Positions 1 to 5,094 of a stretch of 6,085 nt of DNA are shown piece after piece. The notes under the pieces are model-generated. The model made no database searches and was not told the origin of the DNA. It saw only the letters and a program-made list of their open reading frames with translations. The DNA comes from Geopsychrobacter sp. (GTDB taxonomy: Bacteria; Desulfobacterota; Desulfuromonadia; Desulfuromonadales; Geopsychrobacteraceae): positions 1 to 6,085 of the forward strand of contig JAUXIR010000106.1 in NCBI GenBank assembly GCA_030620915.1, given 5' to 3'. The translations under genes were made by a program, and so were the position numbers. Position 1 is the first letter of the stretch, and the number at the start of each line of letters is the position of its first letter.

Positions 1-52
1 CAAATCCGTGCTTCTCCTGCTTCCACTGCTCAACCTTGTTGATCGTCGCCAT
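1..52 (-). CDS. N-terminal fragment of an unidentified protein, truncated by the window edge
   Basis: Read on the minus strand from the ATG at 52-50, the frame stays open to the window edge and gives MATINKVEQWKQEKHGF. An in-frame TAA lies four codons upstream, so this ATG is the only start available. The composition (polar, Lys/Glu/Gln-rich helix) looks like a genuine protein N-terminus rather than shadow sequence. There is no strong Shine-Dalgarno; the upstream bases GGTAAGTTAAGCAG are only weakly purine-rich. Seventeen residues are too few to identify a family, so I assign no function. It would be transcribed divergently from the receiver gene at 523. It could equally be a chance open stretch. 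Confidence 0.4.
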   Translation of the reverse strand, partial: MATINKVEQWKQEKHGF

Positions 53-238
53 CTGCTTAACTTACCGATACAGAGCAATCAGTTATTCCACCATACAACC
101 GTAGAATTCGGCCACCTATTGGCACGTGGACTTATAGTGCATCTCACATGCCACGCGATGCACCGCGCGGAGAGAAGGCCTTGACCATAACCCGAGATTC
201 TGACCAAAACAGTTATAAACAGGCACACTTACACTCAG

Positions 239-249
239 CCCCCCCCCCC
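239..249. repeat. Homopolymeric C tract (11 bases)
   Basis: Eleven consecutive C residues lie between CTCAG and AGCTGG. Such tracts are prone to slippage both in the cell and during sequencing, so the exact length is uncertain. It is not inside a credible coding sequence, which argues against a role as a coding phase-variation switch. It lies about 275 bp upstream of the nearest start codon. Confidence 0.9.
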
Positions 250-463
250 AGCTGGCGTGCCACATAGCAGAAGCAGAGTGGCAGGCGAATGCCCAAAAAT
301 TGAGCAACTCCTTGCTCGATTTCCATGCAGCCAACGGCAGTACCAGCAACAGGAGGTCATTGTGGAGAAGGGGATAGTTCCGTAGATTCAGTGGGGCCTA
401 CCATCGAATTCTGTTGATGGCGGGTCACCCCTTACAATTTATGCTGTCACCCTGATCCGTATC

Positions 464-491
464 TGGACTTCACAGATAAATTCGTTATATT
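464..491 (+). promoter_or_regulatory. Possible sigma70-type promoter for the receiver gene
   Basis: TGGACT (464-469, 4 of 6 matches to TTGACA) is followed by a 16-bp spacer and TATATT (486-491, 5 of 6 matches to TATAAT). This would give a leader of about 25 bases before the ATG at 523. The hexanucleotide CAGATA occurs at 473-478 and again at 495-500, 22 bp apart, flanking the -10 element. That spacing could suit a dimeric regulator. The AT-rich context supports a promoter, but the match is modest. Confidence 0.35.
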
Positions 492-522
492 TTGCAGATA
501 GATATAGTACTTCGGAGGCGAT

Positions 523-954
523 ATGAGACCGCGAATCATTATCATTGAAGATGACGAACGTTGCCAGGAATTGTTGAGCATGGTGTTGGAGCGCAAGGGC
601 TATGAGGTAATCAGTCTTTCCGAGCCTGGCGTCTGCCCACTCTATATGGACGCGGAATGCATCTGTACCAGCGAACAGGCCTGCGGCGATTTCCTGATCA
701 CCGATAACAGAATGCCTCGCATGACGGGACTTGAGTTTATTGAGCTCCAGAGTCGCCGGGGCTGCAAGGGAATTATCGGCAACAAGCTGGTGGTCTCGGG
801 GACCTGGACACCGAGCGAGCTACAAACGGCGGAACGTCTCGGCTGCAATGTGATGCATAAACCCTATAACTTCAACTCGATCCTGGACTGGCTTGAGGAA
901 CGAAAGAATCGAATCCCTCCAGGGCGGGAATTGATCGGTTCGGCAGCCTTCTAA
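523..954 (+). CDS. Single-domain response regulator receiver protein with Cys-rich insertion
   Basis: This is a 143-residue CheY-like receiver with no attached output domain. The acidic pocket is E9-D10-D11 after the first beta strand (RIIIIEDD). The phosphoacceptor is D61 in LITDNRMP, the conserved Ser is S92 in VVSGTW, and the conserved Lys is K113 in MHKPYN. All catalytic positions are present, so phosphorylation by a histidine kinase is expected. Unusually, a segment of about 20 residues between beta2 and beta3 contains C38, C46, C48 and C54; C14, C81 and C108 lie elsewhere. No kinase gene is nearby, so the partner is unknown. It probably acts in the cytoplasm by protein-protein contact. 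The start is well supported: GGAGG at 514-518 sits five bases before the ATG. The downstream gene is convergent, so it appears monocistronic here. Confidence 0.9.
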   Translation: MRPRIIIIEDDERCQELLSMVLERKGYEVISLSEPGVCPLYMDAECICTSEQACGDFLITDNRMPRMTGLEFIELQSRRGCKGIIGNKLVVSGTWTPSELQTAERLGCNVMHKPYNFNSILDWLEERKNRIPPGRELIGSAAF

Positions 955-1060
955 CAGAGCACACCAAATCGGGACAGTTGGGGACAGCGGGCACCTAAAC
1001 GTTGTCACCTCGGGCCGATGACGCAGCTTCGGATCAAAGGGACTTATTTAGCCTGCGTGA
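955..1060. other. Convergent intergenic gap with imperfect inverted repeat
   Basis: This gap separates the 3' ends of the receiver gene (+) and the lipoprotein gene (-). GATGACGCAG (1017-1026) and CTGCGTGATC (1053-1062) form a 10-bp inverted repeat with one mismatch and a 26-base loop, the right arm overlapping the lipoprotein stop codon. No T-run follows in either direction, so I do not call it an intrinsic terminator. The GGGACAG direct repeat lies in the left part. Confidence 0.4.
971..987. repeat. Tandem GGGACAG direct repeat
   Basis: GGGACAG occurs at 971-977 and again at 981-987, offset by exactly 10 bp, followed by CGGGCAC. From general knowledge, TTGGGGACAG-type sequences recur beside REP-associated (Y1, IS200-like) transposase genes in many proteobacterial genomes. 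No transposase lies here, so this would be a solo end or remnant. The family assignment is inference. Confidence 0.35.
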
Positions 1061-1336
1061 TCATAAGTCGCGAATAATAAAGCCCATATTGCCGATCATG
1101 ACTTTCTCGTTCTTATCACCCAACCACAACCGCACCGAACGTTCGCCAACCATTTCAAAGCGCATACTTTTATCCTCAATGCTCGCAACCTTACTGCCGG
1201 CTTCGGTATAGACCTCAACGACCCGATGGGTGCCGACCGTATCCGCTTTCAAGTCGTAAACCTTCTGCTGAGCGCTCTCACAACCGAACATAAGCAGCGA
1301 CATACTCAGTACTGAACCAACCAATAATCCCTTCAT
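1061..1336 (-). CDS. Small putative lipoprotein of unknown function
   Basis: The protein has 91 residues from the ATG at 1336. The frame extends upstream to 1390, but the start at 1336 puts a classic signal sequence at the terminus (MKGLLVGSVLSMSLLMFGC) and has AAAGGGA upstream as a ribosome site. A basic residue, a hydrophobic core and a cysteine at position 19 form a lipobox-like end, LMFGC. Met at -3 and Phe at -2 are not the commonest residues there, so lipidation is probable rather than certain. The mature part, about 72 residues, is soluble and beta-prone (RVVEVYTEAG, SVRLWLG, NMGFIIRDL). I recognise no domain. It would sit in the periplasm, anchored to a membrane; Glu at +2 does not signal inner-membrane retention. 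It follows the MFS gene by 176 bp on the same strand and may have its own promoter. Confidence 0.75.
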   Translation of the reverse strand: MKGLLVGSVLSMSLLMFGCESAQQKVYDLKADTVGTHRVVEVYTEAGSKVASIEDKSMRFEMVGERSVRLWLGDKNEKVMIGNMGFIIRDL

Positions 1337-1369
1337 GGTATTCCCTTTCTTTGAGGCATTTATGACTCT

Positions 1370-1386
1370 TGCCATATTCCATGGCA
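1370..1386. repeat. Short inverted repeat upstream of the lipoprotein gene
   Basis: TGCCAT (1370-1375) and ATGGCA (1381-1386) form perfect 6-bp arms around a 5-base centre. They lie 34-50 bp upstream of the lipoprotein start, where an operator or leader hairpin could lie. There is no other support. Confidence 0.3.
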
Positions 1387-1393
1387 GCACAAG

Positions 1394-1412
1394 AAAAATG
1401 GGTCAGATTTTA
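1394..1412. repeat. Possible remnant of a TGGGTCAGA-type mobile repeat
   Basis: The stretch AAAAATGGGTCAGATTTTA resembles the AATGGGGTCAGA motif that I associate with ends of REP-associated Y1 transposase elements in proteobacteria. It lies in the gap between the MFS and lipoprotein genes. There is no transposase and no obvious partner end, and the identification rests on memory of a motif only. Confidence 0.25.
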
Positions 1413-1499
1413 TCGGCGGATAAAGCCTTACACTGGCCATCATTTCCCCAAGTTTGCAACTTTGCAAGCCAGACCCCGCGAATTTTTGCTTTTTATCCA

Positions 1500-1509
1500 G
1501 CAGGCCTGC
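1500..1509. repeat. 10-bp palindrome just after the MFS stop codon
   Basis: GCAGGCCTGC is a perfect palindrome four bases past the MFS stop in the direction of transcription. No T-run follows on the minus strand (the next bases are TGGATAAAAAG), so it is not a standard intrinsic terminator. The adjoining AGGCCTGCCCCC is also found after the neighbouring upstream gene, at 2756-2767. Confidence 0.45.
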
Positions 1510-1512
1510 CCC

Positions 1513-2694
1513 CTATGTTTTATGCCAACAGGTCTCCCGCCCCGGCTCCGGCCGACGTGGAATCAGGGTTGCCAGCAACAATGAGATTACCGCCATCGCG
1601 GCACCGAGGGAGAAAACCAGGGCGTGCGAGCTCAACCAGATCAGGCCGAACAGCGCGGGGATACCGACAGCGGCGATATGATTGATGGTAAAGCTGACGC
1701 CTGCCGTCGAGGCGATATCTGCCGGGTCGGCAATTTTTTGAAAGTAGGTTTTCATGCTGATCGACAGGGCAAAAAACAGGTGATCGAGCACGTACAAACT
1801 GGCAGCAATCCAGCCGCTTTCCACCAGCGCGTAGCCACAGAAAATCAAGCTCAGTCCGGCATATTCCAGCACCAGGGCATTGCGGTCACCGATCCGCGCG
1901 ATCATGCGCCCGATCCGGCGGGCAAAGATCACGTTAATCGAGGCATTCAACAAAAACAGCAGGGCAATTTCAGTGACCGAGTAAGCAAATTTTTCGACCA
2001 TCAGAAAGCCGGCGAAGACCATGAATATCTGCCGTCGTGCGCCCGACATAAACGTCAGCGCGTAATATAACCAATAGCGGCGGCGCAAGACCATATGCTT
2101 ATGCTGAACGGTCTGTTGGGCAAGGGTGGGGAAAGCAAGCCAAGCCAGCAGGGCGAGGAGCATGGTCGAACCACCAAAAATCAGGTAGAGCCAGCGGTAG
2201 TCAAGATCCAACAGGCTTGTCCCCAGCCAGATCAAAAAGAACGCGATGATCGCCGCAAAAGATCCGACCGCAATCAACTGGCCAAAGATTTCGGCAGCAC
2301 GGTCCTTGGCCACCCACTGCTGGGTCAGGGATGTCTGCATGGTCTCGTAGTAGTGAAAACCGATCGACATCAGCACCGTGGTCAAATAGAGCCCGACAAT
2401 CGAAGGGAAGAACCCGGTCAGGGCGGTGCCGAGGCCGAGCAGCAGCAGGGCCAATATCGCCAGAGTCTGTTCCCGCAACAGCAGCAGCAAAAAAACCACG
2501 CCGAAGGCGAGGAATCCTGGAATTTCGCGTAGCGATTGCAGAATCCCGATCTCGCGGCCGCTGAATGCCGCCTGTTCAATGGCGAAATTATTCAACAGCG
2601 CCTGCCAGGCCGCGAAACTCAAGGGCACCGCGAAGGCCATCAGCAGGAGTAACATCTCTGGCCGCTGCCAGTCTCTGGGCTGTTTTTCAGGCAT
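1513..2694 (-). CDS. Major facilitator superfamily permease, substrate unknown
   Basis: The 393-residue protein has about 12 hydrophobic segments, roughly at 14-34, 48-73, 77-97, 98-118, 137-157, 168-190, 208-232, 240-258, 272-292, 295-315, 330-355 and 358-378. This is the size and layout of an MFS inner-membrane transporter. The usual motif A after TM2 is weak; a motif A-like loop (GRMIARIGDRNAL, 262-274) lies in the second half between the segments I place as TM8 and TM9. Polar or charged stretches within or near membrane segments (HYYETMQTSLTQQW; SGARRQIFMVF; KTYFQKIADPAD) could line the substrate path. The substrate cannot be inferred. The chosen ATG lacks a strong Shine-Dalgarno. An out-of-frame ATG at 2701-2699 opens a 4-codon ORF that ends just inside the gene, and M14 is an alternative start. 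It follows the secreted-protein gene by 78 bp. Confidence 0.9.
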   Translation of the reverse strand: MPEKQPRDWQRPEMLLLLMAFAVPLSFAAWQALLNNFAIEQAAFSGREIGILQSLREIPGFLAFGVVFLLLLLREQTLAILALLLLGLGTALTGFFPSIVGLYLTTVLMSIGFHYYETMQTSLTQQWVAKDRAAEIFGQLIAVGSFAAIIAFFLIWLGTSLLDLDYRWLYLIFGGSTMLLALLAWLAFPTLAQQTVQHKHMVLRRRYWLYYALTFMSGARRQIFMVFAGFLMVEKFAYSVTEIALLFLLNASINVIFARRIGRMIARIGDRNALVLEYAGLSLIFCGYALVESGWIAASLYVLDHLFFALSISMKTYFQKIADPADIASTAGVSFTINHIAAVGIPALFGLIWLSSHALVFSLGAAMAVISLLLATLIPRRPEPGRETCWHKT

Positions 2695-2733
2695 AAAGCA
2701 TGACGATCTACTCTTCGAGGTTTGAAGGAGGGG

Positions 2734-2751
2734 AAAAGGGAGCCTGGCTCC
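2734..2751 (-). terminator. Weak candidate intrinsic terminator between the secreted-protein and MFS genes
   Basis: On the minus strand GGAGCC and GGCTCC (arms at 2739-2744 and 2746-2751) form a compact GC-rich hairpin, followed after a C by TTTT (2737-2734). The arms are separated by one base, so the real loop would use the inner pair. The T-run is short. It would partly separate the upstream secreted-protein gene from the MFS gene. Confidence 0.3.
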
Positions 2752-2772
2752 GCAGAGGCCTGCCCCCCTCAG

Positions 2773-3165
2773 CTACTTCGCCCCTGGCAATGTGATAAGC
2801 AGGGTATGGGGTGAGTCCGCGTGCTTGAGATCGTGGGCGCGGATCAGAACCTGGGTTATCCCCTCGGGGATATCCACCCCGCTCAGGGAACGGGTGAACG
2901 GCTGTTCATCCACATGGGGGTGCAACAAAACCCGGACGCCGATTCGGGTCTTGCCGTCCGGGGTCCAGATTTCCCAGCGGTCAGCGAAGTGATTCCAGCC
3001 TTCATCCGGATGCTCAAGGGTGACGCTGAACAGATAGCTGTCGCTGAAGAGTCCAAGTTCAGGTCTCGCCACCGCATCGAGAATCTTAACCTCATCAGCC
3101 TTCACCAACTGACTTCCACAAAGTACACCAACCATCGCCAGGAACAAAACCACAAACCGCATCAT
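2773..3165 (-). CDS. Small secreted (periplasmic) protein of unknown function
   Basis: From the ATG at 3165 this is a 130-residue protein. The frame extends to 3210, but GGAGG six bases before 3165 (nine before a second ATG at 3162) and a signal peptide directly after it (MMRFVVLFLAMVGVLC... to about KADE) favour this start. AGGAG also precedes an ATG at 3183, a less likely alternative. The mature part, about 106 residues, looks all-beta. It contains GWNHFADRWEIWTPDG, a His-rich VRVLLHPHVDEQPFT stretch, and PEGITQVLIRAHD near the end. I recall uncharacterised proteobacterial proteins with this LLHPHV-EQPFTRSLSG pattern, but no function is known to me. The histidines could bind a metal, which is inference. 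It is divergent from the acyltransferase gene and upstream of the MFS gene. Confidence 0.8.
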   Translation of the reverse strand: MMRFVVLFLAMVGVLCGSQLVKADEVKILDAVARPELGLFSDSYLFSVTLEHPDEGWNHFADRWEIWTPDGKTRIGVRVLLHPHVDEQPFTRSLSGVDIPEGITQVLIRAHDLKHADSPHTLLITLPGAK

Positions 3166-3220
3166 CTCTTCCCTCCATGACATGTCTCTCCTGTTTTCAA
3201 AAAAGGCCAATATAGCTATT

Positions 3221-3253
3221 CTACCTGAAAAAGAAGAACTGCCTCTCAGGTAG
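3221..3253. promoter_or_regulatory. Inverted repeat in the divergent promoter region
   Basis: CTACCTGA (3221-3228) and TCAGGTAG (3246-3253) are perfect 8-bp arms separated by 17 bases. They lie between the divergently transcribed secreted-protein and acyltransferase genes. The arm centres are 25 bp apart, so this may be an operator for a dimeric regulator, or a hairpin in the leader of either transcript. On the minus strand TAGAAT and TATATT sit nearby as possible -10 elements, but without good -35 partners. Confidence 0.4.
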
Positions 3254-3353
3254 CTGGTTCAGTGCAGATCCTCGGCTGCCCCCCTCTGATTGACGATATC
3301 AGGTAAAATTGAAGCTAAGGTCGTACCCTGGTAAAAAATTGGAAGTTTCAGCG

Positions 3354-4613
3354 ATGTGCGCTCGCCAGTCAAACCCGCATATTCTCGGCAAATCGCGCAG
3401 CAGAGAGCTGTTCCTGATTGTATGGACAAGATTCTGCCGCCTGGTGGTCAGGGTCTTCTACCGGCGCTTTGAAGTGGTCGGGGCTGAATGGATCCCCAAG
3501 GATGCCGGGCTGCTGCTCTGTGCCAATCATGTCAACGCCCTGGTCGATGCCGTTGTTCTGCAGGCATCCATCGAGCGTCCCATCTGCCCGCTGGCGCGCA
3601 GTGGCCTGTTTCAGAATCCCCTGCTACGCCCGATTTTGACCTACATGGGAGCGGTGCCGATCTATCGACGCAAGGCGGTCGATGCCGATCTCTTACGCAA
3701 TGATGATTCCTTCTCCCAGTGCTATCGCCTGCTGGGACAGAACGAGGCCCTGATTGTTTTTCCGGAGGGACAGAGTCATTCCGACCCCCAACTACACAAC
3801 CTGAAAACCGGCGCCGCCCGGATTGCCATGGGCGCCATAGACTTGAACATCGAACCGCCGGTTGTCCTGCCGGTCGGGCTCACTTTCATGCGCAAGGGCT
3901 CTTTTCGCGGGGATGTGCTGGTGCACTATGGTCAGCCGGTTGACCTGAAACTACCCACGCAAATCGCGGAGCGGGAGGCGGTCGCCCTGTTGACCGAAAG
4001 AATCCGGCAAGGTTTGCTGGCCGTGACCTTGAATGCCGATTCCTGGCAGGATATCGACCTGGTCAGGCAGGTGGAAAGGTTTTCAGCCTTGCGCCACGGC
4101 AAGTTTCACCAGGGCAACCTGGCGCAGAGATTTCATGCGTTGCAACGCCTGATTGAAGGCCATCTACTGCTGCTGGCCCATGTACCGTTGAAACTCAGGG
4201 CCTTGGCTCGGCATCTGCGGATGTTTGAGCGGCTGTGCAACTGCTGCGGGATCAAGGACTACCAGCTGACGGTCAAACTGCGCCCGCTGATTATCGGCCT
4301 CTATGCCTTGCGGAGCCTGGCGGCCATTCTGTTAGGGTTGCCCATTGCCCTCTGGGGCGCCATCAACCGCAGCCTGCCTTTTAGCCTGACCCGGCATCTG
4401 TCACGTCGGATCGCCAACGGTATGGACCAGTACGACACCACCAAAATCCTGCTGGGACTTGCCCTGTTCAGCCTGTTCTGGTCGGTGCAGGTGTTCGCTG
4501 TCTCCGCCGTGTCGGCTACGACTGGGCGCTGGTCTATCTGGCCAGTCTGGGTATTAGTGCCCCCTTCGCACTTAAGATGCACAGTGAATATCTTTATTTG
4601 TTCGATACCCTGA
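3354..4613 (+). CDS. PlsC-like phospholipid/glycerol-phosphate acyltransferase, C-terminus frameshifted
   Basis: As it stands the frame gives 419 residues from the ATG at 3354, preceded by GGAAG at eight bases. A TTG at 3309 with AGG upstream is an alternative. Acyltransferase motifs are in order: NHVNALVD (H59...D65, spaced HX5D rather than the usual HX4D), GAVPIYRR (99-106), FPEG (136-139) and VVLPVGLTF (170-178). The family transfers acyl chains from acyl-CoA or acyl-ACP to glycerol-3-phosphate or lysophosphatidate at the inner membrane. The exact substrate is open, but PlsC-like activity in phospholipid synthesis is the best guess. A C-terminal extension has hydrophobic segments at about 310-335 and 364-383. 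After residue 383 the sequence becomes unconvincing (Thr/Trp/Pro-rich, ending FICSIP), while a sensible continuation lies in another frame. The gene is therefore probably broken or carries a sequencing error. Confidence 0.85.
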   Translation: MCARQSNPHILGKSRSRELFLIVWTRFCRLVVRVFYRRFEVVGAEWIPKDAGLLLCANHVNALVDAVVLQASIERPICPLARSGLFQNPLLRPILTYMGAVPIYRRKAVDADLLRNDDSFSQCYRLLGQNEALIVFPEGQSHSDPQLHNLKTGAARIAMGAIDLNIEPPVVLPVGLTFMRKGSFRGDVLVHYGQPVDLKLPTQIAEREAVALLTERIRQGLLAVTLNADSWQDIDLVRQVERFSALRHGKFHQGNLAQRFHALQRLIEGHLLLLAHVPLKLRALARHLRMFERLCNCCGIKDYQLTVKLRPLIIGLYALRSLAAILLGLPIALWGAINRSLPFSLTRHLSRRIANGMDQYDTTKILLGLALFSLFWSVQVFAVSAVSATTGRWSIWPVWVLVPPSHLRCTVNIFICSIP

Positions 4614-4801
4614 AAATGTTTGTCCTGTTCCTGCGCAAACATCAAATCAAGGATTATCTGCAGCTAAAACACCAGGAGATCGAACTGGAGCTCACCAGGC
4701 TGATCCGCATTGCCAACCGGTTGACACTAAAGCGCGACAAGAAAGCACCCCATTGGCCAGAGGCAGGAGTAAAAAAAAGAAGGGATTCGAGGATGAGCTG
4801 A
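4505..4801 (+). pseudogene. Displaced C-terminal part of the acyltransferase (after frameshift)
   Basis: Reading from 4505 in the second frame gives RRVGYDWALVYLASL, a membrane-like segment. An amphipathic, coiled-coil-prone tail follows (YLFDTLKMFVLFLRKHQ; QEIELELTRLIRIANRL), then a basic C-terminus ending at the TGA 4799-4801. Restoring one T at about 4503 (GTC T-C CGC to GTC TTC CGC) joins the frames as ...WSVQVFAV-F-RRVGYDWALVY and makes a 482-residue protein from the ATG at 3354. A frame starting at the internal ATG 4577 is open, but it is unlikely to be an independent gene. An A8 run at 4771-4778 near the end is a second slip-prone site; a shift there would replace the last residues. 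Confidence 0.7.
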
Positions 4802-4805
4802 ACAA

Positions 4806-4826
4806 CTATGCACTGAAAGTGCATAG
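4806..4826. repeat. Hairpin 1 of the CTGAAAGT cluster
   Basis: Perfect 9-bp arms CTATGCACT (4806-4814) and AGTGCATAG (4818-4826) flank a GAA loop. It begins five bases after the acyltransferase stop at 4801. No T-run follows on the plus strand (next bases GTTCGGAGG), so it is not a typical intrinsic terminator, though it could protect the 3' end of that transcript. The core CACTGAAAGTG is shared in form with hairpin 2. Confidence 0.85.
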
Positions 4827-4834
4827 GTTCGGAG

Positions 4835-4849
4835 GGGACTGAAAGTCCC
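4835..4849. repeat. Hairpin 2 of the CTGAAAGT cluster
   Basis: Perfect 6-bp arms GGGACT (4835-4840) and AGTCCC (4844-4849) flank the same GAA loop as hairpin 1. One G-T and one A-T pair could extend the stem to eight. It starts nine bases after hairpin 1 ends. The core GACTGAAAGTC matches hairpin 1 at ACTGAAAGT, while the outer stem bases differ but remain complementary. Confidence 0.85.
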
Positions 4850-4870
4850 TTAAAATCAAAGGAGAAGATC

Positions 4871-4938
4871 GTCATCCTTGCGAATGCAGGGATCCACGCC
4901 TCATAAAACCACTGGATTCCCGCCTGCGCGGGAATGAC
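4871..4938. repeat. REP/MITE-like inverted-repeat element (ATTCCCGC...GCGGGAAT type)
   Basis: A left copy (4871-4896, beginning GTCATCC) and a right copy (4913-4938, ending GGAATGAC) are inverted repeats matching at 19 of 26 positions. The right copy is itself a strong hairpin, ATTCCCGC (4916-4923) and GCGGGAAT (4928-4935) around CTGC. This is the very common intergenic repeat whose accidental translation gives peptides such as VIPAQAGIQ, and the minus frame here does so. The left copy has decayed and lost its own stem. The element lies between hairpins 2 and 3 of the CTGAAAGT cluster. Confidence 0.8.
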
Positions 4939-4950
4939 AAAAATGAATAG

Positions 4951-4977
4951 CACCTGAAAGGCTTGGACTAAAGTCCA
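4951..4977. repeat. Hairpin 3 of the cluster, with a weak CCTGAAAGG unit before it
   Basis: TGGACT (4964-4969) and AGTCCA (4972-4977) are perfect 6-bp arms with an AA loop. Eleven bases upstream CCTGAAAGG (4953-4961) repeats the CTGAAAG core with only 3-bp arms. The segment CTAAAGTCC (4968-4976) recurs at 5025-5033. Confidence 0.7.
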
Positions 4978-5024
4978 TAGTTTTAACTAGCGTGATGGAA
5001 CAATAAATCTGTTCAATTTTTTTT

Positions 5025-5039
5025 CTAAAGTCCCTTTAG
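5025..5039. repeat. Hairpin 4 of the cluster
   Basis: CTAAAG (5025-5030) and CTTTAG (5034-5039) are perfect 6-bp arms around TCC. An uninterrupted T8 run (5017-5024) directly precedes it. The T-run is on the wrong side for a plus-strand terminator, and on the minus strand it reads as A8. The unit shares CTAAAGTCC with hairpin 3. Confidence 0.7.
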
Positions 5040-5094
5040 CTGGAAAACAACAATTTGATAGACGCGATTAGTGATCTGCTCTAACTTCTTACGG

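Larger units (their letters stand above)
53..522. other. Long intergenic region without a convincing gene
   Basis: No frame in this 470-bp stretch gives a credible protein. The longest open frame, on the minus strand at 349-116, is Trp/Cys/Ser-rich, runs through the 11-C tract and has no family resemblance. Recognisable items are the C tract at 239-249, an isolated AGGAGG at 351-356 followed only by a 7-codon ORF, and a candidate promoter at 464-491 for the gene at 523. Base composition is more mixed and less GC-rich than in the downstream genes. This suggests non-coding or eroded sequence. Confidence 0.6.

Noticed and set aside
239..249. Phase-variation switch at the C11 tract
   Set aside because: It is not within a credible coding sequence and is too far from a promoter element to be argued for.
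116..349. Minus-strand 77-codon open frame
   Set aside because: It runs through the C11 tract, has odd Trp/Cys/Ser-rich composition, no Shine-Dalgarno and no recognisable family.
1624..2564. Long plus-strand frames opposite the MFS gene
   Set aside because: They are Gln/Arg-rich antisense shadows of a clear membrane protein and show no domain.
4806..4849. Intrinsic terminator after the acyltransferase gene
   Set aside because: Both hairpins lack a following T-run on the plus strand, so a standard rho-independent terminator is not supported.
4654..4953. Minus-strand 99-codon frame with VIPAQAGIQ
   Set aside because: This is the well-known spurious translation of the ATTCCCGC-type intergenic repeat, and the rest is the shadow of the acyltransferase tail.
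4806..5039. CRISPR array
   Set aside because: The repeated cores are only 9 bases, spacing is irregular, stems differ between units, and no cas gene is present.
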